DNA from: Spodoptera frugiperda
Lineage: Eukaryota > Arthropoda > Insecta > Lepidoptera > Noctuidae
Direction: 5' to 3'
DNA: 64,000 bases
NCBI RefSeq assembly: GCF_023101765.2
Contig: NC_064212.1
Span: forward strand, 12,214,001 to 12,278,000
Under the pieces are notes generated by a model. It was not told where the DNA came from and searched no databases. It saw only the letters and a program-made list of their open reading frames with translations. The position numbers were made by a program, and so were the translations under genes. Positions within the stretch are counted from its first letter, which is position 1. Every line of letters starts with the position of its first letter. Below are positions 1 to 10,717 of this stretch, in pieces.

Positions 1-455
1 AATCAATAAATAATCTATTACGAAATCTGCCAAATTGTAATTCCACAAAATAATAATTAATAGAACAGAAATGGCGCGGTTTATTTATAAACACATTAGC
101 ATGAAGTAATTGATTTGTAAATGAAATAATTTCAAATTGATTTAGTTGTAGCCATTAGTATTTTTTACGTGAATAAAATGGTATCATATGCGATAAATTT
201 ATTCTTGCTTGTATTATTTACTAGCTTGCTTCGCCCGCGTACCCGTGGGATAAGGAATATCTTATGGGTTATTCCAGACCATAATAAAAACCCTTGTTCC
301 AAATTTCATCCCGATCCCTTTAGTCGTTTTGACGTGATTAAGTAACAAACAAACATATAAACTCACAAACTTATGCATTTATAATATTTGTAAGATTAGT
401 AGTTACTAACGCTTTTCGATATGCTAGAGAATGTTAATCTGTGTTAAAGCAATTA
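1..455. repeat. AT-rich DNA with a LINE-like 3'-end remnant
   Basis: No gene is visible. Positions about 221-350 (core text: cgcgtacccgtgggataagg, then ccaaatttcatcccgatccc) resemble the 3' region of RTE-like non-LTR retrotransposons common in moths. The identity is from memory of such elements, not from a search. The rest is unremarkable AT-rich sequence. Confidence 0.45.
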
Positions 456-1179
456 ATATCTAATTATTATTATGTCTGTTCTTTACATAATCTCGGGACC
501 ACAGGGTCCCGGACCTTTGGAAGGCGTACGAGGGGCCGAAGCCAACTCGCAGAGGCCCGTTGAACAATTTTGATCTAAATGTAATGGGACATCAGCCGGC
601 GATTATCCCTGTATGCACTATGGAAGTACACCAAAGGACAATCCCCGGTTGATGCAGGACTATTACGAGATATGGTAAAAGGAAATGATAGGGATATAGG
701 TGTGGGTGGCTGTGGAATAGTTAACCGGTTAACTATGGGGACTATGGCCCCTGCCCCTGACCAATATTGAAAAATACGGATAAACAGGCAGGGGGTGACT
801 CGCAAACTCAATAGTGGGCCCCCGGAAACGGCCGCTAGCATGTAGCGACAAGGGAAGCAACATCCGTTGAGCTGCTTGAGGAAGGGGGGGCATCCCACGG
901 CTATCAGAGCAATCCCGGAAGTACGGTCAAGACCCCTACCAGCATCTTACTGGGATACGTCCTTCCCCCAAGTGGAGCTGAAGGCAACTCCACTCTTGCG
1001 AATCTCCACTCAAACCAGCCGGTTAAGGCAAGAGTGAGGTAGGAGTGGCCGCTCCGGATAGTCACAAGTACTAACCGGAGTTAAAAAGTAGGGCCTCTCC
1101 CGGGAGTCAGGTCCGTGGGGTCGCCACTGCCCAACAGCTCGCCACAAGCTGCCTTGCGGACATATCTAATTATTATTAT
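456..1179. mobile_element. Retroelement-like insertion with 18-bp target-site duplication
   Basis: A GC-richer block of 688 bp (474-1161) sits in AT-rich DNA between two identical 18-bp direct repeats, atatctaattattattat at 456-473 and 1162-1179. Long direct repeats of this kind are produced by target-primed reverse transcription. The insert has no long ORF with recognisable domains, so it is either a truncated copy or a non-autonomous element. I do not recognise the family, and its transcription strand is unresolved. Confidence 0.7.
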
Positions 1180-1193
1180 TAACTACTTAGTTG

Positions 1194-1411
1194 ATGGTGA
1201 CTGGGCAAACGGTTGCTGTGCAACATGTAGCGGTTTCGATTCCCGCACGGAGCAATTCTTTGTTCCATCCACAAATTGTTTTTTCGGGTCTAGGTGTCAT
1301 GTCTATATGAACTTGTATGCTTGTAAACGCACCCACGATACAAGAGAATATACCTACTAGTACGCTAGTAGGTATATTCTCCTGTGTCGTGGGTCGTGGG
1401 TGCCCTACGGG
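1194..1411 (+). mobile_element. SINE family B copy with inverted 3' end
   Basis: Begins ggtgactgggcaaacggttg and contains a B-box-like ggtttcgattcccgc, then a conserved body ending in the acccacgatacaagagaata motif. The terminal motif is repeated in inverted orientation, giving a perfect 17-bp hairpin (1344-1360 with 1365-1381). Related copies lie at 10146-10345, 23431-23593, 29090-29281 and 32360-32485. Confidence 0.6.
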
Positions 1412-1855
1412 GCATAGTTGAAAAAAATATAATAAATCGATTATCTACTTTATGTCAATCACAATAAAGCTTTTTTCACACGTCAACGTATCATTAACAC
1501 AGTGAACGTGGAATGATATTACAAAAGTAACGTACATGAATATAATATGAGATTTAACAATATAATTATCAGAACATAATAATATGAGACCAAGTTACAT
1601 CATGTGAGACAAAAATAATTACTAAAGAATAGCTTACCGTTATATTATGGTACAATGTTTAAGTGATCAGCGTTTTAGAGTTAAAATAAATTGTTTTAAA
1701 TTACACAATGATGTTCAAAGAGGTCCGTTTACTTATTTCATCATTATTTTGCCAATATTTGTGGGTGACTTGATAAGCAAACTAGTAGCTAAAACATTAA
1801 ATGCTCATCGTTTCTTTACAGGAAGACAATGCTCTTTGCGTCCAACCTATTACTC
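1412..1855. other. Gene-free AT-rich spacer
   Basis: No coding, RNA or repeat signal recognised. A short open frame crossing 1647-1997 runs into the SINE copy that follows and has no protein-like features. Confidence 0.5.
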
Positions 1856-1992
1856 AATCCGGAGCTGCATACAAGCGAACGGGATATCTAGGTTCCGGCT
1901 CAAAGCAAGAGTAGGAACGGGGTGGTCTTTAGTCAGTAAGAGTCTGACACTCTCTTTCGCCTCACCCAAGGCGGGAGAAATCATTGAATGTT
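1856..1992 (-). mobile_element. SINE-like family C copy
   Basis: Carries the family C text (ggaacggggtggtctttagtcagtaagagtctgaca ... ctcacccaaggcgggagaaatcattgaatg, shown in part). Other copies are at 11392-11535, 14352-14465, 20452-20626, 28141-28342, 36994-37160, 39326-39381 and 39877-39986, in both orientations. No RNA polymerase III boxes were identified with confidence, so its SINE status is provisional. Confidence 0.55.
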
Positions 1993-2454
1993 TTTAATAT
2001 AACTTTCGTGTGACGTACTAATTAAATCATTGGGTGATTGTCCTCTCTAAAACTATGTAGCTATTAAGAATCTAATCCAATCGCTCTTAACATACACCAA
2101 ACAATACATTATGCAACTACGGTTGTCAGTTTTCGGCTCACGGCAAACGCAACGTGCAGTCAGGAGTTCAATGCCACGGTCGGTCACTTTATGAGGTCAG
2201 ATCTTACGTAAACTATAATTGGCTGAGATGAGCACGTTTTTTACAATCGAGATGAGTTATATAATGAACCGTTAAGATTGCGTTTGCTTTAAGTTAATTA
2301 AATTGGTATGGTATGAGAGCTATGAGCGATATACTAATTATAAGTGTAATCTAATGGTAAATGGATGTTTCGTTTGTATTGTCTAAGCTAATGTAGTTAA
2401 GCTGAAGAGTTTTGAGTGTTTGAACAGATAAGTAAATGGGATATTCTTTGGAAT
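1993..2454. other. Gene-free AT-rich spacer
   Basis: Nothing recognised. Confidence 0.5.
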
Positions 2455-2635
2455 TATGGAAGTGTGGGAGAGACATGCTTCGGCACGAATGGGCCCGCTC
2501 GACCACAGTCGTACCACGAACTCACAGAAAAACGACGTGAAACAGCTTTTGCGTTGTCTTTCGTTGTGTGAGTCAGTCTTCCCAATCTCGTTTCCCCAAC
2601 AACCTTTAAACTCCTAACCCCCAAAACCAACTGTA
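2455..2635 (+). mobile_element. Interspersed repeat family D, partial
   Basis: Contains the text gaagtgtgggagagacatgc then cgtaccacgaactcacagaa, followed by cccaacaacc near its end. It matches part of the copy at 23913-24205, which continues into the common lepidopteran motif ggccggcaatgcacttgtaa. Probably the 3' end of a non-autonomous or LINE-type element. Confidence 0.5.
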
Positions 2636-2669
2636 ATCTGCAACATCACAGTAGTCAGTCAGAGGTAGT

Positions 2670-2874
2670 CAGAGGTGTACATGATGGCGCCTAATGCCGC
2701 TATACAATACAATGTACACCCACTTTTGTTATAAGTCCCAAGTAATAAGGGTTGAACTTATTGTCATATACTGGGCACAATTTCGGACTCCGTACTACTA
2801 CTGAGAAATTTTTGAAAAACCGAAAAAAGACAAGTAATACTTTGCCTGACCCGGGAATCAAACCCGAGACCGAA
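2670..2874 (-). mobile_element. tRNA-derived SINE family A, truncated
   Basis: Family A body: gaggtgtac..., atactgggcacaattt, gactccgtactactactgag, gaaaaaccgaaaaaagac, then cccgggaatcaaacccgag, which on the minus strand is a degenerate B box. The tRNA-like A-box end is missing, so the copy is truncated. Fuller copies are at 14560-14795 and 38474-38744. Confidence 0.65.
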
Positions 2875-5229
2875 CCAAAAGGGTAGAATAAAAATTTTAA
2901 AGCCTAAAGATCTTGATCCGTCGAAAATTAATTGATTTCTGCTCCGGTACAAAACAAACATTCATTTATATAGGTGCTGTACCAAAACAAAGAACAAGAG
3001 AGTTAATGAAACATTAAAATAAGATTCAATATGTGACGGAATTTATGATATTTTTATGGAAAACCCTGACCCTATGCTCCAGTGTTAGCGAGTTTGGTAC
3101 AAGATACAATTTGCAATGCAAGTATTTACAAGAATAAATGACTAAAATTAAGTACGTTTCTGAAGAAATACACAAGTTTTTTTGCAACACGCTATTTAAG
3201 ACTAACGGTTAAACTGTTCATCTAGTTCATCCGTGATTATGGCGCTTACAACAGTGCCGAAATATCGGAGACTCATAGACATTAATCAAAATGGTAAATA
3301 TCACGTCTTAAGATCTAATGTTAGTGTTAGTGACCATGTCAGTTTTAAAAACTTATAACGATATTTAAGTTTATTTTCCTGTCACCTGTGTCACATAAAC
3401 TATCAAACTTGCATCATTTTATTGAAAGAACCAAAATGTGGGTGCATGATTAACCTCAAGATGATATTATTACCATCGTGCTTTGGAGCTTTAACACCTC
3501 ATAGAAAAAGCAATAACGAAAGAAGGAGTCCATCAAACGCTTATTAAACACAAACATAATTAAAAAAACATTAAGAGACTCCACTATCCATTCACCGCTT
3601 GCAGTATGACCACAGCCGAACAGTAGTAATGGTCCATAGTCAGAACGCGGGCGTGCATTTACAAGGCCGGCCATTATTGCTCGTAATTCCGCATTGAATA
3701 AGTGAATTTCTGACATGTTATAAAAACTTATTATACTATATCTACAGACATTGGTAGGCGTTACTCATATTAAAATGTATTATTTTGAGAACGCATTTTG
3801 TTGATATTTCGCACTTATGAAGCATGTGTGACTTTTTTAGTACAACTAATTATATTTGTCATGATTCAATTTGAACAAATTCACATTCGATTTGAATCTG
3901 ATCTAGCTTAGAAATAAGTAGCTATATTTTTGTAATAAATATCGTGAGATAGACGTGGTGACCTAGCCTATGAGTAGGCTGCGCGACGTCGTCGCTTCTA
4001 CATACGCTGCACATGATGGAGAGTCCCTCTGTGACTAGAAACTAGTAGAGTTTTTTTCCAATAACGCAGACTTGAAACTAGTAAAGCTTTTATCTATTAT
4101 TAATATTAATATACATGAGTGAACCGTGATTTTTAGTTAATTCAGTCTTAATAAGTGACTATATTTAAACTTATAACAATTCAACTTAATGTTTCCAATA
4201 TTACAATAAAATACAGTATGATAAACTTAAGCCAAAGATCCAAAGTAGACTGTCCTAATTTCCCAAAAACAACATCATTAAACATTGTTTAAACAATGCA
4301 TTTCTCGTCCCTAATCTCTCATTCTTTGTTAGTTACACTGACCATGAATATAAATAAATAGCTATGAAACCAAATGACGCAAATAGCAACTATGGTAGTT
4401 GAACACGAGTAGGTAGTGGCCTGACTTGTCGGGTCATAATTGGACCATTCTCTTCAATTATCAGGTGACTTTTATAACTGATGACTAATGCTTCGTACCT
4501 TAATACTTCGTACCTTAGGACCAGTGACTTAGCTTAGTAAGTTTTGTAGATGTCTATGCAGTTTTAAGATCTTGGTTATTAATAAACTACAGTGAATGAT
4601 ATGTATATTGTTGAATTTCTATATATTTATTTATATCGGGGATAATATATCTGCTTACCCTTTTGGGGATAAAAGACGTGATATTGCTGGAGTACACGTC
4701 CCGTCTAAATATTGCTTTTGTATTAGGTCTATCCAAAGTTTGTCTGGTAGAAATCACTATCAGTGATAAGACTGACTTTTTGGCCATTATTTTTATATTA
4801 TTTGTTTTTTGTATTTTTTTTTATCAATGGTATATAATAAAGTATAATCTATCTATCTATCAACATTGGATTATCTACATGGTTACTGAAATCTTCTAAA
4901 TACGTGAAGAGTGAAACGAAATTACAAACAAGTTTAAACTGCCCTGTATAAATACAGTATAAACTTTAAATATAAAAAAATCGTGTAAAAAGATACCATT
5001 GACACTTGCACAAGTCGAACGCTAAGCTTATAAAGTTACTGACACAGAACACTATTTCAATCAGGTGATACCACAACCTTGAACGAGACTTAGGCTTCAA
5101 TTACGTGTTCTAATATTCTTTACTATTTTTCTCGCAAAATGAGACCTAGTTGTCACCTAGGACCAGTTGTTCTCGGTCTAATACTCTTAGCAACTCGATA
5201 TGTCTTGCACAAGCAGTATTGATTTTCAT
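2875..5229. other. Gene-free region upstream of the CPR cluster
   Basis: About 2.3 kb of AT-rich DNA. A short fragment at 4651-4681 (cttacccttttggggataaa) matches the non-tRNA end of SINE family A. A minus-strand open frame at 3456-3716 has some protein-like composition but no recognised domain and no splice or promoter support. Nothing else is supported. Confidence 0.45.
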
Positions 5230-5239
5230 TTACTTTGCA

Positions 5240-5275
5240 TATAAATCGTTGGAAAACCAAATAAGGATCATACTT
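5240..5275 (+). promoter_or_regulatory. Core promoter of CPR-1
   Basis: TATAAA at 5240-5245, with an initiator-like TCATAC at 5268-5273 about 28 bp downstream. The start codon follows at 5313, giving a short 5' UTR like the other cluster members. Confidence 0.55.
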
Positions 5276-5312
5276 CACACATCTGTGAGAGAGACAAGCA
5301 AATACATCAACC

Positions 5313-5944
5313 ATGTTTCATAAGGTATTATAAATTAGTCTCTAATATTATTTAGGGCCCATTGTTAAAAAAGTGTATTTTTGGACTTCATTTAGTTGGT
5401 CTATTCACTATTACATGCATTTATTACCGACATTACGTTTAAATTTTTTTTCGATCCACAGTTCGCCGTCCTCTCTGGCCTGGTGTTATCAGCCACGTGC
5501 ATGGTCCTCCATCAGCCTCAAATTCCAGTGCTCCTCGGTGTCCAATATGATTCGAACCCCAACTACAACTTCGCTTACGAAGTCAACGACGTCCACACTG
5601 GAGACATCAAAAGCCAGCAAGAGAGCAGAAGAGGTGACACTGTCTTAGGACAGTACTCCTTACTGCAGCCTGATGGCATCAGAAGGACGGTAGACTACAG
5701 AGCTGATGACCACACTGGTTTCCAAGCTACTGTGAACAACGCTGGTGGTGCTATACTCTCTCATGCGCAAGCAGCCATCAACGGTGACATCACAAGGCAC
5801 CCCAACCTCGCAGTCCAGTCCTACCAAGCCTGGCCCACTCCCACCGCACATCCCTCCCCATCACCAGCTCCCGTAGCCATATCCAGGTCCTCATTCTCAC
5901 AGACCATCTCCCATGGTGCTCCAGCTCACCACCCTTGGGCTTAA
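5313..5944 (+). CDS. RR-2 cuticular protein CPR-1
   Basis: Secreted chitin-binding structural protein of the cuticle, 164 aa. Exon 1 is 5313-5324 (MFHK), the intron is 5325-5461 (gt...cacag, phase 0) and exon 2 is 5462-5944. Residues 1 to about 20 form a hydrophobic signal peptide. The RR-2 chitin-binding domain spans about residues 34-95 and keeps the extended form: YDSNPNYNFAYEV, then TGDIKSQ, GQYSLLQPDG and RRTVDYRADDHTGF. The usual GFNAVV is replaced by GFQATV. The tail is rich in Pro, Ser and Ala (about residues 120-164) rather than the Ala/His repeats of its neighbours, so it is the most divergent member of the cluster. Polyadenylation signal AATAAA at 6225-6230. An in-frame ATG at 5396 lies in the intron; the exon-1 start is preferred because of the TATA box, short 5' UTR and the architecture shared with nine other genes. 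Confidence 0.9.
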
Positions 5945-6570
5945 ATCAAGATCTATCTTCAAAGACACGGCAGCTAAAACTGACTCCGATTTTTTGCATT
6001 TATATTTTAAGCTGTATGTATTTCTGCTACGAATATCTATGAGAGTGACTAAGTGATAATGTACGTAATAGTAGACCAGATCCTGTTAGCCTTGCTCCGT
6101 TGCGGTCAGTACTCAAAGGGAAATTAGCCTAGCAAAGTCTACGACCGGAATTTTAATGATGATATAATCTTTATCTGTAACTCTTTATTTATGTCCTGTA
6201 ATGTATTCTATGTATTTTTTGTCAAATAAATAAAAACTACTATAATACTTTCCGAGTTTTTGTTCACGGAACCGTTTTTTGTTTAGTGATTTAGATCCGC
6301 TCGTGTCGACGACGAAATTGGTCCTTTAACAATGACTCAAATAAAACAAAGAGTTGTAAGTATACAGTGTATGTACTCGTAATTCTCGTAACGTAAAAGG
6401 TGAAGACATAAGATAATTTTAAACTAGTTTATTTATATATGCACGAGCAACTGAGTACTGAGACCTTTTATACGGAGCATCGCCCTGATTCGAACTTGAC
6501 TTTAAGACATTTCCTGAATTTCTTTATTAAAAATAAGTACTAAAATAAAACTGGAACAATTGTTCGTTGA

Positions 6571-6608
6571 TATAAAAGGCGGAGCAGGTGCTGCATGGGA
6601 CATCAGAT
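6571..6608 (+). promoter_or_regulatory. Core promoter of CPR-2
   Basis: TATAAAAG at 6571-6578 and an initiator-like ATCAGATT at 6602-6609, about 32 bp apart. The start codon is at 6658. Confidence 0.65.
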
Positions 6609-6657
6609 TCACAAGATTCTCCGACGTAGTCACAACAACAAAAACAATCCCTTCAAA

Positions 6658-7251
6658 ATGTTCGTGAAGGTAAACACTCCTTTTATTATTTATTTTATTT
6701 TCATCGTCTGCAGTAATTAAGCAATTATCATAAAAACTTGACCTGCCATAGTCTATTCTTGAACAAACACTGATTAGCATCATCTTACAACATTGGTATC
6801 ATAACATGACATTATCAAACAAAGACACCTAATCATATTCACATTCTAACGGTTGCTATATTTTCCCCAGTTCGTCGCACTCTTGGCTCTGATGGCCGTC
6901 GCCAACGCCAGCGACCTGTCCAGCTTCGCCTACAGCGTGGCGGACCCCTACACCGGTGACTTCAAGCACCAGATCGAGAACCGCGTGGACAACAACGTTG
7001 CTGGCCAGTACTCTCTGCTGGAGTCTGACGGCACCCGCCGCACTGTGGACTACGCCGCTGGTGCTAATGGATTCAACGCTGTCGTACGCAAGGACCCCGC
7101 TCTCATTGCCGCCGCCCCCGCCATCTCCTATGCCGCCCCTGCCATTGCTCCTATTGCTCCTATTGCTCCCATCTCATACGCTGCCCCCTATGCCTACGCT
7201 AAGTTCGGAAAGTTCTACGGCTCTCCTTTCCCATACGTTCGCTACTTCTAA
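6658..7251 (+). CDS. RR-2 cuticular protein CPR-2
   Basis: Small secreted chitin-binding cuticle protein, 130 aa. Exon 1 is 6658-6669 (MFVK), the intron 6670-6870 (gtaaac...ccccag, phase 0), exon 2 6871-7251. The signal peptide probably ends near ANA (residues 14-16 of the hydrophobic run). The RR-2 domain covers about residues 21-79: SFAYSVADPYTGDFKHQ, then AGQYSLLESDGTRRTVDY and NGFNAVVRKDP. The tail is short, with Ala-Pro repeats (AAPAISYAAP, three IAP units) and an aromatic C-terminus ending PYVRYF. Polyadenylation signal AATAAA at 7294-7299, 43 bp after the stop. It lies in tandem behind CPR-1, with only about 0.35 kb between the CPR-1 polyadenylation signal and its TATA box. The deletion ADxHSG to AGANG shortens the conserved RR core by one residue. 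Confidence 0.92.
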
Positions 7252-7319
7252 ACCTAGACGACTGATTTTTTATTTGTAAATATTGGCTCTGTAAATAAAA
7301 TTATATATTTTCTGAATTT

Positions 7320-8297
7320 CTATTGATAACTGATTTTTATTTTAAAAAGGTACCTTGTAAAATATTAAGTATGTTTCGTAATATGATATCAGTTAATATG
7401 GCTAGTGCATGACAATCATTTGGCACTCTATTGCATATTACTCACGGACAACAATTGAGTTGGTGCACTTTTGTTTGTCTAACAGTGCAATGAAGGTCAC
7501 GAATAGAGTAAATGCATTATTAATAATTACGTATCTTGAGAAACCACGACTTAATATCATGTAAAACTAAAATTATAAGTATAGTGAAGACATTAATGTT
7601 TTACGAAGTCCGATTGATTAGGCGACACATGCTTCTTTCACTTTGAAAAGTTACTATAATGTTTACTTTCTAGTTATTTCATGCGATGAGAAATATTAAA
7701 CTAAACCTAAAAATAACCACAAATTACAGCAACACAGCCAACAAGATGTTTAAACAGTTTCAAAATGCAGATAACATCTATTCCACATTCATTAGGTATG
7801 AGATCTATTCACAAAATTCATACTTTGTTACTAAATGGTACAATTAACAAATGTTCAACTGGGGTACATCCATTATAGTTTTTCAACTTTAGACTTTAAT
7901 GCTGAACGATAAAGTTGAAAATATGTAAAAGTTTAGCTAAATTATGTATAGCTTCATGTGCTGGCTCTTGTACCGAGACTATTTATAGTCATAATGTTGT
8001 AACAGCTCTATTACAAGGCTGTGACGTCACAGTTATTAAAGACTTGCTCATTTCTTTGTTTGGACGTGTTTAAATTATTATTCTTTATAATTATGTTTGT
8101 AAGTATGTCGGTACAATTTCTTCCCGTTACGAAGACCTCGCTTCGTATTAGGGAAGTAATGAGCGTAAGAATGTTGTGGAGTGATACATTAATTATTTAA
8201 ACATAAAGTAACTATGAATAGTATTTATTTATTTAAGTTAATATTTAAGTTTTCACCAACATCTACCAAATTTTAAGAAATCCTTAAGCTTAGATAG
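7320..8297. other. Gene-free spacer between CPR-2 and CPR-3
   Basis: AT-rich DNA with no recognised gene or repeat until the SINE copy at 8298. CPR-2 and CPR-3 converge on it. Confidence 0.5.
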
Positions 8298-8464
8298 GTG
8301 ACATTGCCATATACCGGGCACATCAGACATCCAGACTCCGTGTTATTACTGAGAAATTTTCGAAAAACCGAAAAAAGTCCAGTAATTCTTCACCCGACCC
8401 GGGAATCGAACCCGAGACCCCTTGCCCGGCAGTCGCACTTGCAACCACTCGGCCAACGAGGCAG
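8298..8464 (-). mobile_element. tRNA-derived SINE family A, 5' tRNA part well preserved
   Basis: On the minus strand it reads tgcctcgttggccgagtggt, an A box within a tRNA-like head, then ggttcgattcccgggtcggg, a B box. The non-tRNA body is truncated at 8298 (gtgacattgccat). Structurally a tRNA-Leu/Ser-like SINE head and not a functional tRNA gene. Confidence 0.75.
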
Positions 8465-8713
8465 CACATAGGTTAACAACATTTTGGTTGTCACCAACCT
8501 ATAAGTGATATCTAACACTATAAGTAAGTGGTTATTTTAGATGCTACATCACGTTAAGTAACTTTTAGTTAAGAGATATAGGAATAGGATAGGAAACCTT
8601 AGGTATGATTAAGTAATGAAATCAAAATAATATTCAGTTCTTTAACAGTTTTTATTTGATCACAGCATCGTTCATTTCATTTTCTAAATAAATAATAACT
8701 TTCATACTATTAT

Positions 8714-9638
8714 TTAGTACACGTGAGCGCCGTAGAGACCGTGAGCGCCATGGGCACCGTAGGCGATGGCACCATGAGCGAGGGGAGCTACGTGAGCACC
8801 GTACACTCCAGCGCTGTAGGCGAGGGGAGCAGCGTGAGCACCGTAAGCTACGGCACCGTGAGCCAGGGGAGCGGCGACAGCGCCGTAGGTGGTCACACCG
8901 TGGGAGTAGCCGTGAGCCAAGGGGGCGGCGGCGTAGCCGTGGGCGAGGGGAGCGGCGTAGGCGACGGGAGCGGCGTGAGCTACGACGGGAGCGGCGTGAG
9001 CTACGACGGGAGCGGCGTGAGCTACGACGGGAGCGGCGTGAGCTACGACGGGAGCGGCGTGAGCGTAGAGAGCGGGGTCTTTGCGGACGACGGCGTTGAA
9101 TCCAGAGTGAGCGTCAGCGGCGTAGTCGACGGTACGCTTGGTGCCGTCAGACTCGAGGAGCGAGTACTGGCCCACCACGCTGTCTCCGACGCGGGTCTCG
9201 TGCTGGCTCTTCACGTCACCGGTGTGGGGGTCGGACACACCGTATGAGAAGCTGGTGTAGTCACCACCATGGACAGCGCTGCCTTGAGCAGCCGCCACCA
9301 GCAGAGCAACAATGACGAACTGAAAATAAACGAATGAATGAAAAAGTATTCTTTTGAAAATACAAAATGAGATTTTAAGGACATGACATTTTTATTTTTC
9401 AAAGTAATACTTAATGACCACTTTTATATATGCTATCACGTAAAATCTTTTCTATTAATATTCGAAAGTTAAGTACAGGATCTAAAAATTATAGTTTTTC
9501 AACTAATTCACATGTTGTGTACTTATACTATCTCAAACATAATACTTTGAGTGGAGAAAAGAAACTATCTTTATATCAATCAACGTTTACTTTTTACATT
9601 AAATCAATTTATTAATAATAACACACCTTGGCTGCCAT
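8714..9638 (-). CDS. RR-2 cuticular protein CPR-3
   Basis: Secreted chitin-binding cuticle protein, 205 aa, minus strand. Exon 1 is 9627-9638 (MAAK), the intron 9320-9626 (gtgtgt...ttcag, phase 0), exon 2 8714-9319. Signal peptide: MAAKFVIVALLVAAAQG. The RR-2 domain is at about residues 25-82: YTSFSYGVSDPHTGDVKSQ, VVGQYSLLESDGTKRTVDY, HSGFNAVVRKDP. The tail consists of HAAPVVA heptads, then AHGY, AYGAH and GVYGAH repeats, and ends YGAHVY. The heptad block is coded by a 21-bp tandem repeat and is longer than in CPR-4. A polyadenylation signal (TTTATT on the plus strand) is at 8651-8656. The coding sequence is very GC-rich against the AT-rich surroundings. It is transcribed divergently from CPR-4, its closest paralogue. 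Confidence 0.93.
8969..9066 (-). repeat. 21-bp minisatellite inside CPR-3
   Basis: Four to five nearly perfect copies of the plus-strand unit gagcggcgtgagctacgacg(g), each coding for one heptad of His, Ala, Ala, Pro, Val, Val, Ala on the minus strand. CPR-4 and CPR-5 have only about two copies, so copy number changes between paralogues. Confidence 0.85.
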
Positions 9639-9669
9639 TTTTAATATGTTATTGTTTCACGAGCGAGCT

Positions 9670-9707
9670 GCGAATGTTTGACCAGGGTTACCAATTCTCT
9701 TTATATA
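9670..9707 (-). promoter_or_regulatory. Core promoter of CPR-3
   Basis: On the minus strand TATATAAAG (9699-9707) is followed about 30 bp later by acattcgcagctcg. This matches the initiator block TCATTCGCAGTT of CPR-4 and CPR-5, and the text between them (gagaattggtaaccctg) is also shared. Confidence 0.7.
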
Positions 9708-9719
9708 CTATTCCTACAT

Positions 9720-10145
9720 GACAGTTACTGTACGCAGAAGTAATAGGAAGTAAGACACATGTAAATGACGTCGGTACACAGAAACGTATCCTGATTGTGA
9801 CAGTGAGTATTTTCCATGGAAATCTGACTAATTTAAATATTTTGTAAGCAGGTACTTATGTGTTTATTTTAAATCCTAAAACGGTTTTTATGATGATCCG
9901 AAATCTGAACAGATTTTTTTATTGATATTAATCCGCAGTTCTACTTATTCTTAAAAAGGTGATTGCATGTTTGTAGGTACTTTTGCAAAGTTTTTTTACA
10001 AGAGATTGCATTAGCTTACCAAATGCACGGGTAACACCTTGTATTGAGACTGATGAGACAAAAATATAAAGTTCTATAAACTATGTATTAGGAAAATATT
10101 AACAACTGTTAATCAATTAAAAAAAAACGATTTAACGATGTCACT
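9720..10145. other. Divergent intergenic region, CPR-3 side
   Basis: AT-rich upstream DNA shared by the divergent CPR-3 and CPR-4. No specific element is recognised here. Confidence 0.4.
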
Positions 10146-10345
10146 AGGATTTTCTCTTATGTCGTGGTTGCGTTTAGAAACATGCAAGTTCACATACCTA
10201 CACATGACACCCAGACCCTTAACAACAATTTGTGGATCATACAAAGAGTTATTCCGTGGGGGATTAGAACCCACTAAACGTTGTGTGTAAGCGTGGTGGT
10301 TGGGTAACTTAACTACCCAGCCACCACGCACGGTTGGCGTCAGTA
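10146..10345 (-). mobile_element. SINE family B copy
   Basis: On the minus strand: gtgggttctaatcccccacg (B-box-like), then ctctttgtatgatccacaaa, gggtctgggtgtcatgtgta, and an end with aaccacgacataagagaaaa. It is the same body as the copies at 1194 and 23431. Confidence 0.65.
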
Positions 10346-10717
10346 TTTACTCACGTAAATAGAAAAGAACTGAGAAAATCTCTATATTTATGCAAGTAAA
10401 CCATTATTTTCAGTTAATTTAATATGTCTCACAATAGTTATTTATAATAACTGTTAATAAATTGTAAACAAAATCATATAACAAAATTTTAGTTTTAAAA
10501 ATATTCTAAATACAACTTACACAAAAAAAATATTGACACCTAATACAGCAGAAATAATTGCAACACTAATTTTGAAGAAAAAAAAGCAAAACATAAGTTT
10601 CGACTGACCTTAATTTTGATACGCATTCTGTCAGTTGCTGACACGAGTGTAATTAATATTAATCAAAGGATATCTTACACATTAAGCGCAGTTATTTAAA
10701 TATAGAACAATAACTAT

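Noticed and set aside
1647..1997. Plus-strand frame of 116 codons
   Set aside because: Its last third is SINE-like family C sequence and the rest has no protein features.
3456..3716. Minus-strand frame of 86 codons with protein-like composition
   Set aside because: No recognised domain, promoter or splice partner; could be a decayed transposon frame, but this cannot be supported from the sequence.
8400..8464. tRNA-like sequence with A and B boxes (also at 14730, 35430, 36300, 36450 and 38690)
   Set aside because: These are heads of SINE family A linked to a common non-tRNA body; no complete cloverleaf gene stands alone.
8723..9247. Long open frame antisense to CPR-3 (also 12285-12746, 16108-16581, 30573-30944 and 34084-34473 antisense to other CPR genes)
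   Set aside because: They mirror GC-rich Ala/His/Gly codons of the real genes, are all in the same relative frame and encode only Ser/Gly/Val strings without promoter or splice support.
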